This document shows positions 1 to 6,179 of a DNA stretch of 11,830 nt, in pieces. Positions within the stretch are counted from its first letter, which is position 1; each line of letters starts with the position of its first letter. The DNA is taken from positions 1 to 11,830 of the forward strand of contig JBCCYF010000136.1 of the NCBI GenBank assembly GCA_039190275.1. The letters are read 5' to 3'. The notes beneath the pieces are model-generated. The model had not been told where the DNA came from, did not search any database, and saw nothing but the letters and a program-made list of their open reading frames with translations. Source of the stretch: Halovulum sp039190275 (GTDB lineage: Bacteria; Pseudomonadota; Alphaproteobacteria; Rhodobacterales; Rhodobacteraceae). The position numbers and the translations under genes were made by a program.

Positions 1-1127
1 AGCTCGGCCTCAACCTCTTCCGGCCCGACAGAGCCGCAACTGAAATGGATAAGAGAGCGGCGCGCGCGCAAGCTGGTCTTGTGGATTTCATTGGCAAGCA
101 AGGCCTTGCCGGTTCCGTTCTCACCCGAAATCAGTACGTTCGTGTCCGTCTTTGCCACCAAGTCGATCTCAGCGCGCAACTGTTCCGTTGCGGGTGATTT
201 GCCAATGATAGCGTGATGGGCACGCTCCGATTTGATCTCCTCTTGTAGATAGGCGTTCTCCTGCTCAAGCCTGTCGCGGAGCGCAGCAACCTCTTCCAGT
301 GCGTCCTTGAGCTTGCGCTCATTCTCCTTTCGCTCGGTGATGTCGCGAAAGATCACCACGGCGCCTGCCAAGATCTGGTGATCGTAGATCGGGGTCGAGA
401 TGTACTCGACCCGGATGGGCTTGCCGTCCTTGCACCAAAAGAACTCGTCCTCGATGCGGTTCACCTGCTCAAAGCGGAAGGACTTGTAAATCGGGCAGTC
501 GTGATGGTGGTAGAAATCGCCATTTGGATGGTGGTGATGGATGATGGAATGGATGTCTTTTCCGAGAAGGTCCTCAGCCGTCCAACCCAGCATCTCCTCT
601 GCGGCGCGGTTCACGAAGGTCGCCTTGCCCTCGATGTTGAGCCCGTAGATGCCCTCACCTGCAGCGTTCAGGATCAGCTGGTTGCGACGTTCGAGATCAG
701 CAAAGAAACCCTCCGCGCGTTTCCAGCCAGCGATGCCCGCGCGGTGCAGCTCGGCGGTTTCAGCGGCCTGAGCGCGCGCCTCGAGCAATTTCAGATCGAG
801 GAGGATCAAGAGCAACTGGCTCGGACGGTTCGGCAAGGGGCGGGCGCGCATCTCGCACCGCAACCGTTTTTCGTCGGCACGGTCGATCTCAAGCCGCCGT
901 GTCCAGGCCTCGCCATTCGTGAAGGTTTCATCAACGAAGACCAAAAAGTGATCGAATTGCTTTCCCAGGAAGGATGAGAACGGACGGAGCGGCTTTGCCT
1001 CGAGCCCAAGCAATCGGGAAGCGCGTTGATTGATCTCCAGGATTCGGTCGCTCTGCGTACAGAGGACGAGGGCGGCCGCCGGTAAGGCGGCAACAATAGA
1101 ATCGGTTTCGATCAGCTCATCGGGCAT
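1..1127 (-). CDS. PAS-domain sigma-54-dependent transcriptional activator, CynF-like (partial)
   Basis: The frame is open from ATG 1127 to the window edge, giving 375 codons of a longer gene. Residues about 10-115 look like a divergent N-terminal PAS-like sensor. Residues about 146-265 are a clear PAS domain, ending in the typical FRDITERK at 260-267. A coiled coil follows (about 266-300), then the start of the sigma-54 AAA+ domain with IIGKSP at 307-312 and Walker A GENGTGK at 335-341. The rest of the AAA+ domain and the HTH lie outside the window. Two oddities are seen: the residue after the Walker A lysine is Ala where family members usually have Glu, and the PAS loop at 197-211 is very rich in His with one Cys. 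The gene diverges from the cyanate operon. From memory, Pseudomonas cyn clusters carry a sigma-54 regulator called CynF, so cyanate or nitrogen control of the operon is the likely role (inference). No receiver domain is seen, so sensing is probably direct through the PAS domains. Confidence 0.88.
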   Translation of the reverse strand, partial: MPDELIETDSIVAALPAAALVLCTQSDRILEINQRASRLLGLEAKPLRPFSSFLGKQFDHFLVFVDETFTNGEAWTRRLEIDRADEKRLRCEMRARPLPNRPSQLLLILLDLKLLEARAQAAETAELHRAGIAGWKRAEGFFADLERRNQLILNAAGEGIYGLNIEGKATFVNRAAEEMLGWTAEDLLGKDIHSIIHHHHPNGDFYHHHDCPIYKSFRFEQVNRIEDEFFWCKDGKPIRVEYISTPIYDHQILAGAVVIFRDITERKENERKLKDALEEVAALRDRLEQENAYLQEEIKSERAHHAIIGKSPATEQLRAEIDLVAKTDTNVLISGENGTGKALLANEIHKTSLRARRSLIHFSCGSVGPEEVEAE

Positions 1128-1161
1128 GGGGCGATCATTAAACGCTTCGTAAGCCCGACAG

Positions 1162-1194
1162 TAACGAAATCTCGTAATTTACGAAAATTCGTAA
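1162..1194. promoter_or_regulatory. Tandem palindromes TTACGA-N4-TCGTAA, probable activator binding sites
   Basis: Two 16-bp inverted repeats lie side by side: TAACGAAATCTCGTAA at 1162-1177 and TTACGAAAATTCGTAA at 1179-1194, with centres 17 bp apart. The second has perfect 7-bp arms. A lone right half-site, TTCGTAA, occurs at 1146-1152. They sit 35-68 bp before the activator's ATG and about 215-245 bp before cynA. That fits enhancer sites used by a sigma-54 activator that also controls its own gene. The assignment to this regulator is inference from position; the symmetry itself is seen directly. Confidence 0.6.
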
Positions 1195-1332
1195 TCAAGG
1201 CCTTGAGCGCCATGCTCTTTCTGTCTGTTTTTATTTACTTTTTCCGGATGCACAAATGTGCGGCACCTGCTTTTTTTGGCATCCGGCCTCGCGCCACACT
1301 GTCGAAAAGCTCAGTCAAAAGAGCATTTCAGC

Positions 1333-1388
1333 GCCCGGTGGAGGGGCGTGTGGTTAGAGCCACCGGGCAATGAAACCGGTGACCGGGT
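1333..1388 (+). promoter_or_regulatory. Structured leader of the cyanate operon with two competing folds
   Basis: GCCCGGTGG (1333-1341) pairs perfectly with CCACCGGGC (1360-1368) across an 18-nt loop. The right arm can instead form CACCGG (1361-1366) with CCGGTG (1376-1381). That would free 1334-1339 (CCCGGT) to pair with ACCGGG (1382-1387), stacked directly on the second stem. The two folds exclude each other and end just before the Shine-Dalgarno GAGAGG (1396-1401). No T-run follows, so if this is a control element it would act on translation or RNA stability rather than as an intrinsic terminator. I do not recognise a known riboswitch class. Confidence 0.4.
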
Positions 1389-1407
1389 AAGACACGAGAG
1401 GTAAGTC

Positions 1408-2835
1408 ATGACGCACTTCAAAGACCCTTTTAATCCAAACATCAACGTCTGGAATGAGTGCGGCGAGGGCGCCGCTACTCCTGCAGATCCCTATGCGGGA
1501 CTGCCCGCCGAAGACGCCAAGATCCTCAAAGTGCGCGCGAAGCAGTCACTGAACTCAGAAGTTGGCATGGCCCGCACGCTGGAAAGCGCGGTCATGCAGG
1601 GGCTCTTCAAAACCGATGTGGCCCGCCGCTCCTTCTTGCGCAGCGCCGGGGTGACGGGCGCGATTGCGGCTGTCTCAACGCTCTTCCCGCTATCTTCGCT
1701 GCAACTGATGGCTCAAGAGGCGATGAAGAACCTTGAGAAAACCAAACTCACACTTGGGTTTGTGCCCATAACCTGCGCCACGCCGATCATCGGCGGCCAC
1801 GCCCTTGGATTTTATGAGCGCTACGGCCTCGATGTGGATATCGTGAAAACCGCCGGTTGGGCGGTGTCGCGCGACAAATGCCTGAACGGCGAGTACGATG
1901 GCTCTCACCTCCTGTTCCCGATGCCGATGGCGATGTCATTGGGCATAGGCTCGACGGCACAGCCATGGCGCGTGGTGTCGAATGTGAACACGAATGGCCA
2001 GGCGATTGTTTTGGCCAACAAGCATCTCGAAAACCAGGACCCGGCGAACTGGAAAGGGTTCACCTTCGCGGTGCCTTTCGAGTATTCGATGCACAACCTC
2101 CTGCTGCGCAACTATGTGGCCGATGCGGGGCTCGACCCCGACCGCGACATCCAGATCCGCGTTGTGCCGCCCCCGGAAATGGTTGCGAACCTCCGCTCCG
2201 AGAATGTTGATGGATATCTTGCGCCGGACCCGTTCTGCCAGCGCGCGGTCTATGATCAGGTGGGCTTCATCCACAAACTGACGCTGGATCTGTGGAAGCA
2301 ACACCCCTGCTGCGTGTTCGGTCTGTCGCAGACATTCATCGACGAAAACCCGAACACCACCATGGCGCTTACAACGGCGATCCTCGAGGCTACAGCTTCG
2401 GCCGAAACGCCGGATGGTCGCGTGGCCTTTGCCGAGTCCATGGCGCCGGCCAACTACCTCAACCAGCCGGTTGAGATCCTGAAGCAGATCCTGACAGGCG
2501 TCTTCCCCGATGGGCAGGGCAACATCAAAGCCGTACCGGATCGGATCTCCTTCATGCCATTGCCAACCCAGACGATGGGAACCTGGGTGCTCTCGCAACT
2601 GCGCCGCTGGAACTACATCGACAGCGATACTGACTACGCGACCCTTGCGGAACAGCTGGTGCTGACCACAACGACGCGCGAAACGATGCAGGCTATGATG
2701 GCGGCGGATACGAGCCTCGTTTTCTCCGATGTAGACCAGGACGTTTACGCCCCGGTCGAGATCCAGGGGCAGGAGTTCGCACCAGCCGCGGCGCAGGACT
2801 TCATCAACGGCCAGCCCTTTAGCCGCACGATCTAA
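1408..2835 (+). CDS. cynA: Cyanate ABC transporter substrate-binding protein, CmpA/NrtA family, Tat-exported
   Basis: This 475-residue protein is the periplasmic binding component that would deliver cyanate to the CynBD transporter. A twin-arginine signal, RRSFLRSAG, lies at residues 73-81 and is followed by a hydrophobic stretch ending near MAQ (101-103), so a long leader of about 70 residues precedes the export signal. The mature domain begins near KLTLGFVPITCATPIIGG (113-130) and matches the CmpA/NrtA family, which binds nitrate, bicarbonate or cyanate. GWAVSRDK, the PPPEMVANLR region and the DGYLAPDPF region are typical. The start is backed by GAGAGG 6 nt upstream. It is the first gene of the operon, and substrate choice is inferred from the cynS partner. 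Cys18 (ECGEG) sits where relatives, as I recall them, have a Cys-rich motif; its role is unknown. Nitrate or another small anion remains possible as substrate. Confidence 0.88.
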   Translation: MTHFKDPFNPNINVWNECGEGAATPADPYAGLPAEDAKILKVRAKQSLNSEVGMARTLESAVMQGLFKTDVARRSFLRSAGVTGAIAAVSTLFPLSSLQLMAQEAMKNLEKTKLTLGFVPITCATPIIGGHALGFYERYGLDVDIVKTAGWAVSRDKCLNGEYDGSHLLFPMPMAMSLGIGSTAQPWRVVSNVNTNGQAIVLANKHLENQDPANWKGFTFAVPFEYSMHNLLLRNYVADAGLDPDRDIQIRVVPPPEMVANLRSENVDGYLAPDPFCQRAVYDQVGFIHKLTLDLWKQHPCCVFGLSQTFIDENPNTTMALTTAILEATASAETPDGRVAFAESMAPANYLNQPVEILKQILTGVFPDGQGNIKAVPDRISFMPLPTQTMGTWVLSQLRRWNYIDSDTDYATLAEQLVLTTTTRETMQAMMAADTSLVFSDVDQDVYAPVEIQGQEFAPAAAQDFINGQPFSRTI

Positions 2836-2907
2836 CGCATCGACCGCCACTTGAGACCGGGGCGGAGATCTGCCCTGGTCACGGCACTCTCACTGGATAG
2901 GGCCTTC

Positions 2908-3909
2908 ATGCTCCAAAATCTCGATATCCGCAGCGCCGTGCTGTCTTTGGTCATCCTCTTTGTGGCCCTCACAATCTGGCATTTCTCCACCTTCGTCCCC
3001 AATACCGGGCCGGTGGGGGTCGAATTGTCTCAGGAGCAGACGGATACGCTTACGGCCAAGAATATGGCAGCGGAGGATATCGAGCATTATGCGAGCCAGG
3101 GCGTGGCCTTCCCGCAGCTGGAACAGATCGCCGACCTCGGCCTATCGCGGGAGACGATCGACATGGCGGGTGGCATTCGTGCGCTCGGCATAAGTGTGCC
3201 GGACGAGAACTCTGCCCCCGCCCCGGGGTCTCTCTTCCCGTCTCCTGCGCAGATTGGCGTCGAACTCTGGGCCACCATCACCGATCCCTTTTATGTCGCT
3301 GGCACCAATGACATGGGGTACGGCATCCAAATGGGCTACTCGCTCTTGCGCGTGATTATCGGGTACGCGCTTGCGGCGGCGGTCGCGATCCCGCTCGGCT
3401 TCCTGATCGGCATGTCGCCGATCTTCTACCGCGCGCTCGATCCCTACATCCAGGTGCTGCGCCCGATCTCGCCGCTCGCATGGATGCCCATCGCGCTCTT
3501 CACCATTGGCGACAGCGAGCTCTCTTCGATCTTTGTGATCTTCATCTGCTCGCTCTGGCCCATGCTGTCCAACACGGCCTTTGGCGTGGCGAGTGTCCGG
3601 TCTGACTGGGTGAACGTGGCCAGAACGCATGAGCTCGGCGCGCTGAAGACGGCCTATACCGTGATCCTGCCGGCGGCCGCGCCCACGATCGTCACCGGTA
3701 TGCGGATTTCCATCGGCATCGCATGGCTGGTGATCGTGGCGGCCGAGATGCTCGTGGGCGGCACCGGCATCGGCTACGTCGTCTGGAACGAATGGAACGG
3801 GCTGCGGCTCGACCGGATGATCGTGGCAATACTGCTCATCGGCATCGTCGGCATGCTGCTCGACGCCTTGTTCGGCCGGCTGCAGCGCGCCGTCACCTAT
3901 ACCGAATAG
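2908..3909 (+). CDS. cynB: Cyanate ABC transporter permease, NrtB/CmpB type
   Basis: This is the inner-membrane component that forms the anion pore with the CynD ATPase. I chose ATG 2908 (333 residues) because GGATAGGG lies just upstream. An in-frame TTG at 2851 has no ribosome site. Residues about 9-31 form the first membrane helix. An unusual hydrophilic segment of about 70 residues (about 33-105) follows, rich in Glu, Asp and Gln. Then come LFPSPAQIG and the standard binding-protein-dependent permease domain with several helices. The cytoplasmic EAA-like loop is seen as HELGALKTAYTVILP, which docks on the ATPase. Family members are usually about 270-290 residues, and the insert accounts for the extra length. 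The gene sits 72 bp after cynA and 12 bp before cynD. Confidence 0.88.
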   Translation: MLQNLDIRSAVLSLVILFVALTIWHFSTFVPNTGPVGVELSQEQTDTLTAKNMAAEDIEHYASQGVAFPQLEQIADLGLSRETIDMAGGIRALGISVPDENSAPAPGSLFPSPAQIGVELWATITDPFYVAGTNDMGYGIQMGYSLLRVIIGYALAAAVAIPLGFLIGMSPIFYRALDPYIQVLRPISPLAWMPIALFTIGDSELSSIFVIFICSLWPMLSNTAFGVASVRSDWVNVARTHELGALKTAYTVILPAAAPTIVTGMRISIGIAWLVIVAAEMLVGGTGIGYVVWNEWNGLRLDRMIVAILLIGIVGMLLDALFGRLQRAVTYTE

Positions 3910-3921
3910 AAGGTTCATCAG

Positions 3922-4827
3922 ATGTCAAAACCCTTCCTGAGCATCGAGCGCCTGACCCAGCAATTCCCCGACGGGGCGGGCGACACTTTGACGGTGTATG
4001 AGAACGCCACCTTCGGTGTGGAAAAGGGCGAGTTTGTCTGCATCCTCGGCCATTCCGGGTGCGGTAAGTCCACAATCATGAACGTCCTCGCCGGTCTGGC
4101 CGAGCCGACCACAGGCGTGGTGATAATGGATGGTACCGAGGTGTCGGGCCCCTCGCTGGATCGCGGCGTGGTGTTCCAGAACTACTCGCTGCTGCCATGG
4201 CTGTCGGCTTTGAAGAACGTGGTTTTCGGTGTGAAGGCACGATACCCGGCTTGGTCGAAAGCCAAAGTGGAAGAACACTCGAAAGAGTTCCTCGCAATGG
4301 TGGGGCTCGAGGGCGACGTGGTCTACCGCAAACCCAGCCAGCTTTCGGGCGGGATGCGGCAGCGCGTCTCAATCGCGCGGGCCTTCGCGAACCACCCAAA
4401 GCTCCTACTGCTGGATGAGCCCTTCGGTGCGTTGGATGCGCTCACCCGCGGCACCATCCAGGAAGAGCTTCTGAAGATCTGGGGCAAGACGGAGCAGACG
4501 GTCTTCATGATCACGCACGACATCGACGAGGCGATCCTTCTGGCCGACCGTATCCTCTTGATGACCAATGGGCCCTTCGCGCGCGTGGCTGAATCGGTCG
4601 AGATCACAATCCCGCGCCCCCGCAACCGCACCGAGATCGTGGAACACCCGAACTATTACGCCATCCGCAACCATCTTGTTCAGTTCCTCGGCCATCGCTC
4701 AAAGAACCTGGCGGGCCAGGAGAACTCGCGCGAGAACAACGCGCCTGAAACGGTGCGCATCGACAAGACCGAGGAGGTGGCAGAGGACGACGACACCTCA
4801 CCGCACCTTCGCGCCGTGAATGACTGA
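3922..4827 (+). CDS. cynD: Cyanate ABC transporter ATP-binding protein, NrtD/CmpD type
   Basis: This 301-residue cytoplasmic ATPase powers the CynAB transporter. All ABC motifs are intact: Walker A GHSGCGKST (43-51), Q-loop Gln86, signature LSGGMRQR (141-148), Walker B LLLLDEP (161-167) with Glu166, and switch His199 in THD. The sequence around LPWLSALKNV is typical of the nitrate/sulfonate/taurine group. A hydrophilic, acidic tail of about 40 residues follows the core (about 262-301). AGAAGG lies 8 nt before the ATG. The gene follows cynB by 12 bp, and its stop overlaps the ribosome site of the next gene, so the operon is tightly coupled. Assignment to cyanate rather than nitrate rests on the downstream cyanase. 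Confidence 0.9.
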   Translation: MSKPFLSIERLTQQFPDGAGDTLTVYENATFGVEKGEFVCILGHSGCGKSTIMNVLAGLAEPTTGVVIMDGTEVSGPSLDRGVVFQNYSLLPWLSALKNVVFGVKARYPAWSKAKVEEHSKEFLAMVGLEGDVVYRKPSQLSGGMRQRVSIARAFANHPKLLLLDEPFGALDALTRGTIQEELLKIWGKTEQTVFMITHDIDEAILLADRILLMTNGPFARVAESVEITIPRPRNRTEIVEHPNYYAIRNHLVQFLGHRSKNLAGQENSRENNAPETVRIDKTEEVAEDDDTSPHLRAVND

Positions 4828-4836
4828 GGTTTCCCG

Positions 4837-5316
4837 ATGACGATCCAAGATCCACAACGCCCACCTCTGCCACCCTTCTCTTACGATGAGGCCGTCCAGA
4901 AGGTGCGCATGGCCGAGAATGCATGGAACACGCGCGATCCTGAAAAGGTGGCGGCGGCCTACACAGTGGATACACGCTGGCGCAACCGTGACGAGTTTCT
5001 GAACGGCCGCGACGAGGTGCGCGCCTTCCTGCAGCGCAAATGGGTGAAGGAAAACGGCTATCGCCTGATCAAGGAGATCTGGGCGCATGCGGGAAACCGT
5101 ATCGCTGTGCGCTTCTGCTATGAATGGCACGACGAGACTGGCAAGTGGTTTCGCGCCCATGGTAACGAGAACTGGGAGTTCAGCGAAACAGGCCACATGG
5201 CCGTGCGCCACGCCTCGATCAACGACGTTCCCATTTCAGAGGCCGAGCGCAAGTTTCTCTGGCCACAAGGGCCGCGCCCCGACGATCACCCCGGATTGAC
5301 AGAGCTTGGCCTCTAA
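4837..5316 (+). CDS. DUF1348 family NTF2/SnoaL-like protein
   Basis: This 159-residue protein is recognised as a DUF1348 (nuclear transport factor 2-like fold) member. Landmarks are the Trp-rich N-terminal helix (AENAWNTRDPEKVAAAY), the WRNR.EFLNGR segment, RFCYEWHDETGKWFRAHGNE and the C-terminal FLWPQGPRP stretch. The fold is a small cone-shaped barrel with a pocket. Characterised relatives are isomerases, cyclases or ligand binders, but DUF1348 has no firmly established reaction that I know of. GAGG (4826-4829) overlaps the cynD stop, showing translational coupling, and cynS follows after 27 bp, so it is expressed within the cyanate operon. It may handle cyanate, carbamate or a related nitrogen compound, or assist cyanase (inference). 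No export signal is seen, so it is cytoplasmic. Confidence 0.85.
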   Translation: MTIQDPQRPPLPPFSYDEAVQKVRMAENAWNTRDPEKVAAAYTVDTRWRNRDEFLNGRDEVRAFLQRKWVKENGYRLIKEIWAHAGNRIAVRFCYEWHDETGKWFRAHGNENWEFSETGHMAVRHASINDVPISEAERKFLWPQGPRPDDHPGLTELGL

Positions 5317-5343
5317 TCCAACACATCCAGAGGAGGAAACCCC

Positions 5344-5814
5344 ATGAAAGATACCACCGAGGTGCCCAGCATGATGACCAAAGAAGATGTGACCATGATG
5401 ATCCTGTCGGCTAAGAAGCAGGCTGGGCTGACATGGGAGGGCATCGCCGAGAAAATCGACATGTCGCCGGTCTGGACGCATTCCGCCTGCATGGGGATGA
5501 ACGGCTTCCCCAAGGACAAAGCCGAGGCGCTGGTGACAGCGCTGGCCCTGCCACAGGAGGCCGCGAGCGCGCTCGCCGAGCCGCCCACCAAGGTCTGGGA
5601 GCAGACCGTGCCGACCGATCCCTGCATCTACCGCTTCTACGAGATCGTGGGCGTTTATGGCCCGACCCTGAAAGCGCTGATCGAAGAGAAGTTCGGCACC
5701 GGCATCATGTCAGCCATCGACTTCGATATGTCCGTGACAAAAGTTCCGAACGAGAAGGGTGACAGGGTGAAGATCGAAATGTCGGGCAAGTTCCTAAGCT
5801 ACAACTCTTGGTGA
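5344..5814 (+). CDS. cynS: Cyanase (cyanate hydratase)
   Basis: Cyanase catalyses the bicarbonate-dependent breakdown of cyanate to carbamate and CO2; carbamate then falls apart to ammonia and CO2 (EC 4.2.1.104). At 156 residues it has the same length as the E. coli enzyme. Residues 1-80 form the helical, HTH-like N-terminal domain. The catalytic C-terminal part carries YRFYEIVGVYGPTLKALIEE and GIMSAIDF. Arg97, Glu100 and Ser123 correspond to the known active-site Arg96, Glu99 and Ser122, so the enzyme should be active. A strong AGAGGAGG precedes the ATG. It is the last gene of the operon and lets the cell use imported cyanate as a nitrogen source and detoxify it. No carbonic anhydrase gene (cynT) is seen beside it. 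Confidence 0.97.
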   Translation: MKDTTEVPSMMTKEDVTMMILSAKKQAGLTWEGIAEKIDMSPVWTHSACMGMNGFPKDKAEALVTALALPQEAASALAEPPTKVWEQTVPTDPCIYRFYEIVGVYGPTLKALIEEKFGTGIMSAIDFDMSVTKVPNEKGDRVKIEMSGKFLSYNSW

Positions 5815-6140
5815 GCCAAGGGTGCCGCTGGGTACCGTGATTGACAAGACGTCGTTGAATTTTTCGCAGCCGACGATCTTCGAAAACTATAAACAAGTTG
5901 GAGGAGCTAATTACCGACATCCGAGTTTTGCTGACTTATCTGCCGATTGAGATTTTGGCATCGAACAAACAGTTCGGGCTCACTGCCGACCTCGCAGGCG
6001 GCGCAGCATCAAGATCGCGAGTCCTCCCGGTGCCCGTCACACACGGCCCAAAGCCGCCCTTGAGCACCACATTCAGATGCCGCAGTTGAGCCCGCATTGC
6101 AGACATTCAAGTTGTCGAGATCGCAATTCCACAGGTCGCC
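5815..6140. other. Non-coding stretch between cynS and the EF-G terminator
   Basis: No convincing gene is present. A possible 63-codon frame (5898-6089, plus) starts at TTG and has no family resemblance, so it is left out. No clear hairpin with a T-run follows cynS. The only structure I support is the degenerate repeat copy at 6043-6108. Confidence 0.5.
6043..6108 (-). repeat. Degenerate dispersed repeat, copy 1
   Basis: Read on the minus strand this segment runs from GAATGTCTGC to GGCTTTGGGCCGT. It aligns along its length with 8516-8582, sharing GCTTTGGGCCGT exactly and about 70-75% of bases overall with small gaps (estimated by eye). Both copies lie in non-coding gaps on either side of the EF-G gene and face the same way. 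Confidence 0.5.
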
Positions 6141-6170
6141 AAAAGATCAGGCGGCCCCGAAGGGCCGCCT
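6141..6170 (-). terminator. Rho-independent terminator of the EF-G gene
   Basis: AGGCGGCCC (6149-6157) and GGGCCGCCT (6162-6170) form a perfect 9-bp GC-rich stem. On the minus strand the loop is TTCG closed by C and G, the extra-stable UUCG tetraloop. The minus-strand transcript then reads GATCTTTT (6148-6141). It lies 9 bp past the EF-G stop codon, exactly where that transcript should end. Confidence 0.88.
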
Positions 6171-6179
6171 GCCTTGGTT

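Noticed and set aside
1250..1261. Palindrome GCACA-AA-TGTGC as an NtrC site
   Set aside because: NtrC sites have GCAC and GTGC separated by seven bases; here they are four apart. It is left as a short palindrome without assignment.
1276..1293. TTGGCA followed by TCGC as a sigma-54 -24/-12 promoter
   Set aside because: The spacing between GG and GC is one base too long (11 instead of 10), and sigma-54 spacing is strict.
2851..2907. TTG at 2851 as the start of the permease
   Set aside because: It has no ribosome site; ATG 2908 in the same frame has GGATAGGG just upstream and begins right before the first helix.
5898..6089. 63-codon plus-strand frame after cynS
   Set aside because: It starts at TTG, resembles no family and overlaps a degenerate repeat also found elsewhere in non-coding DNA.
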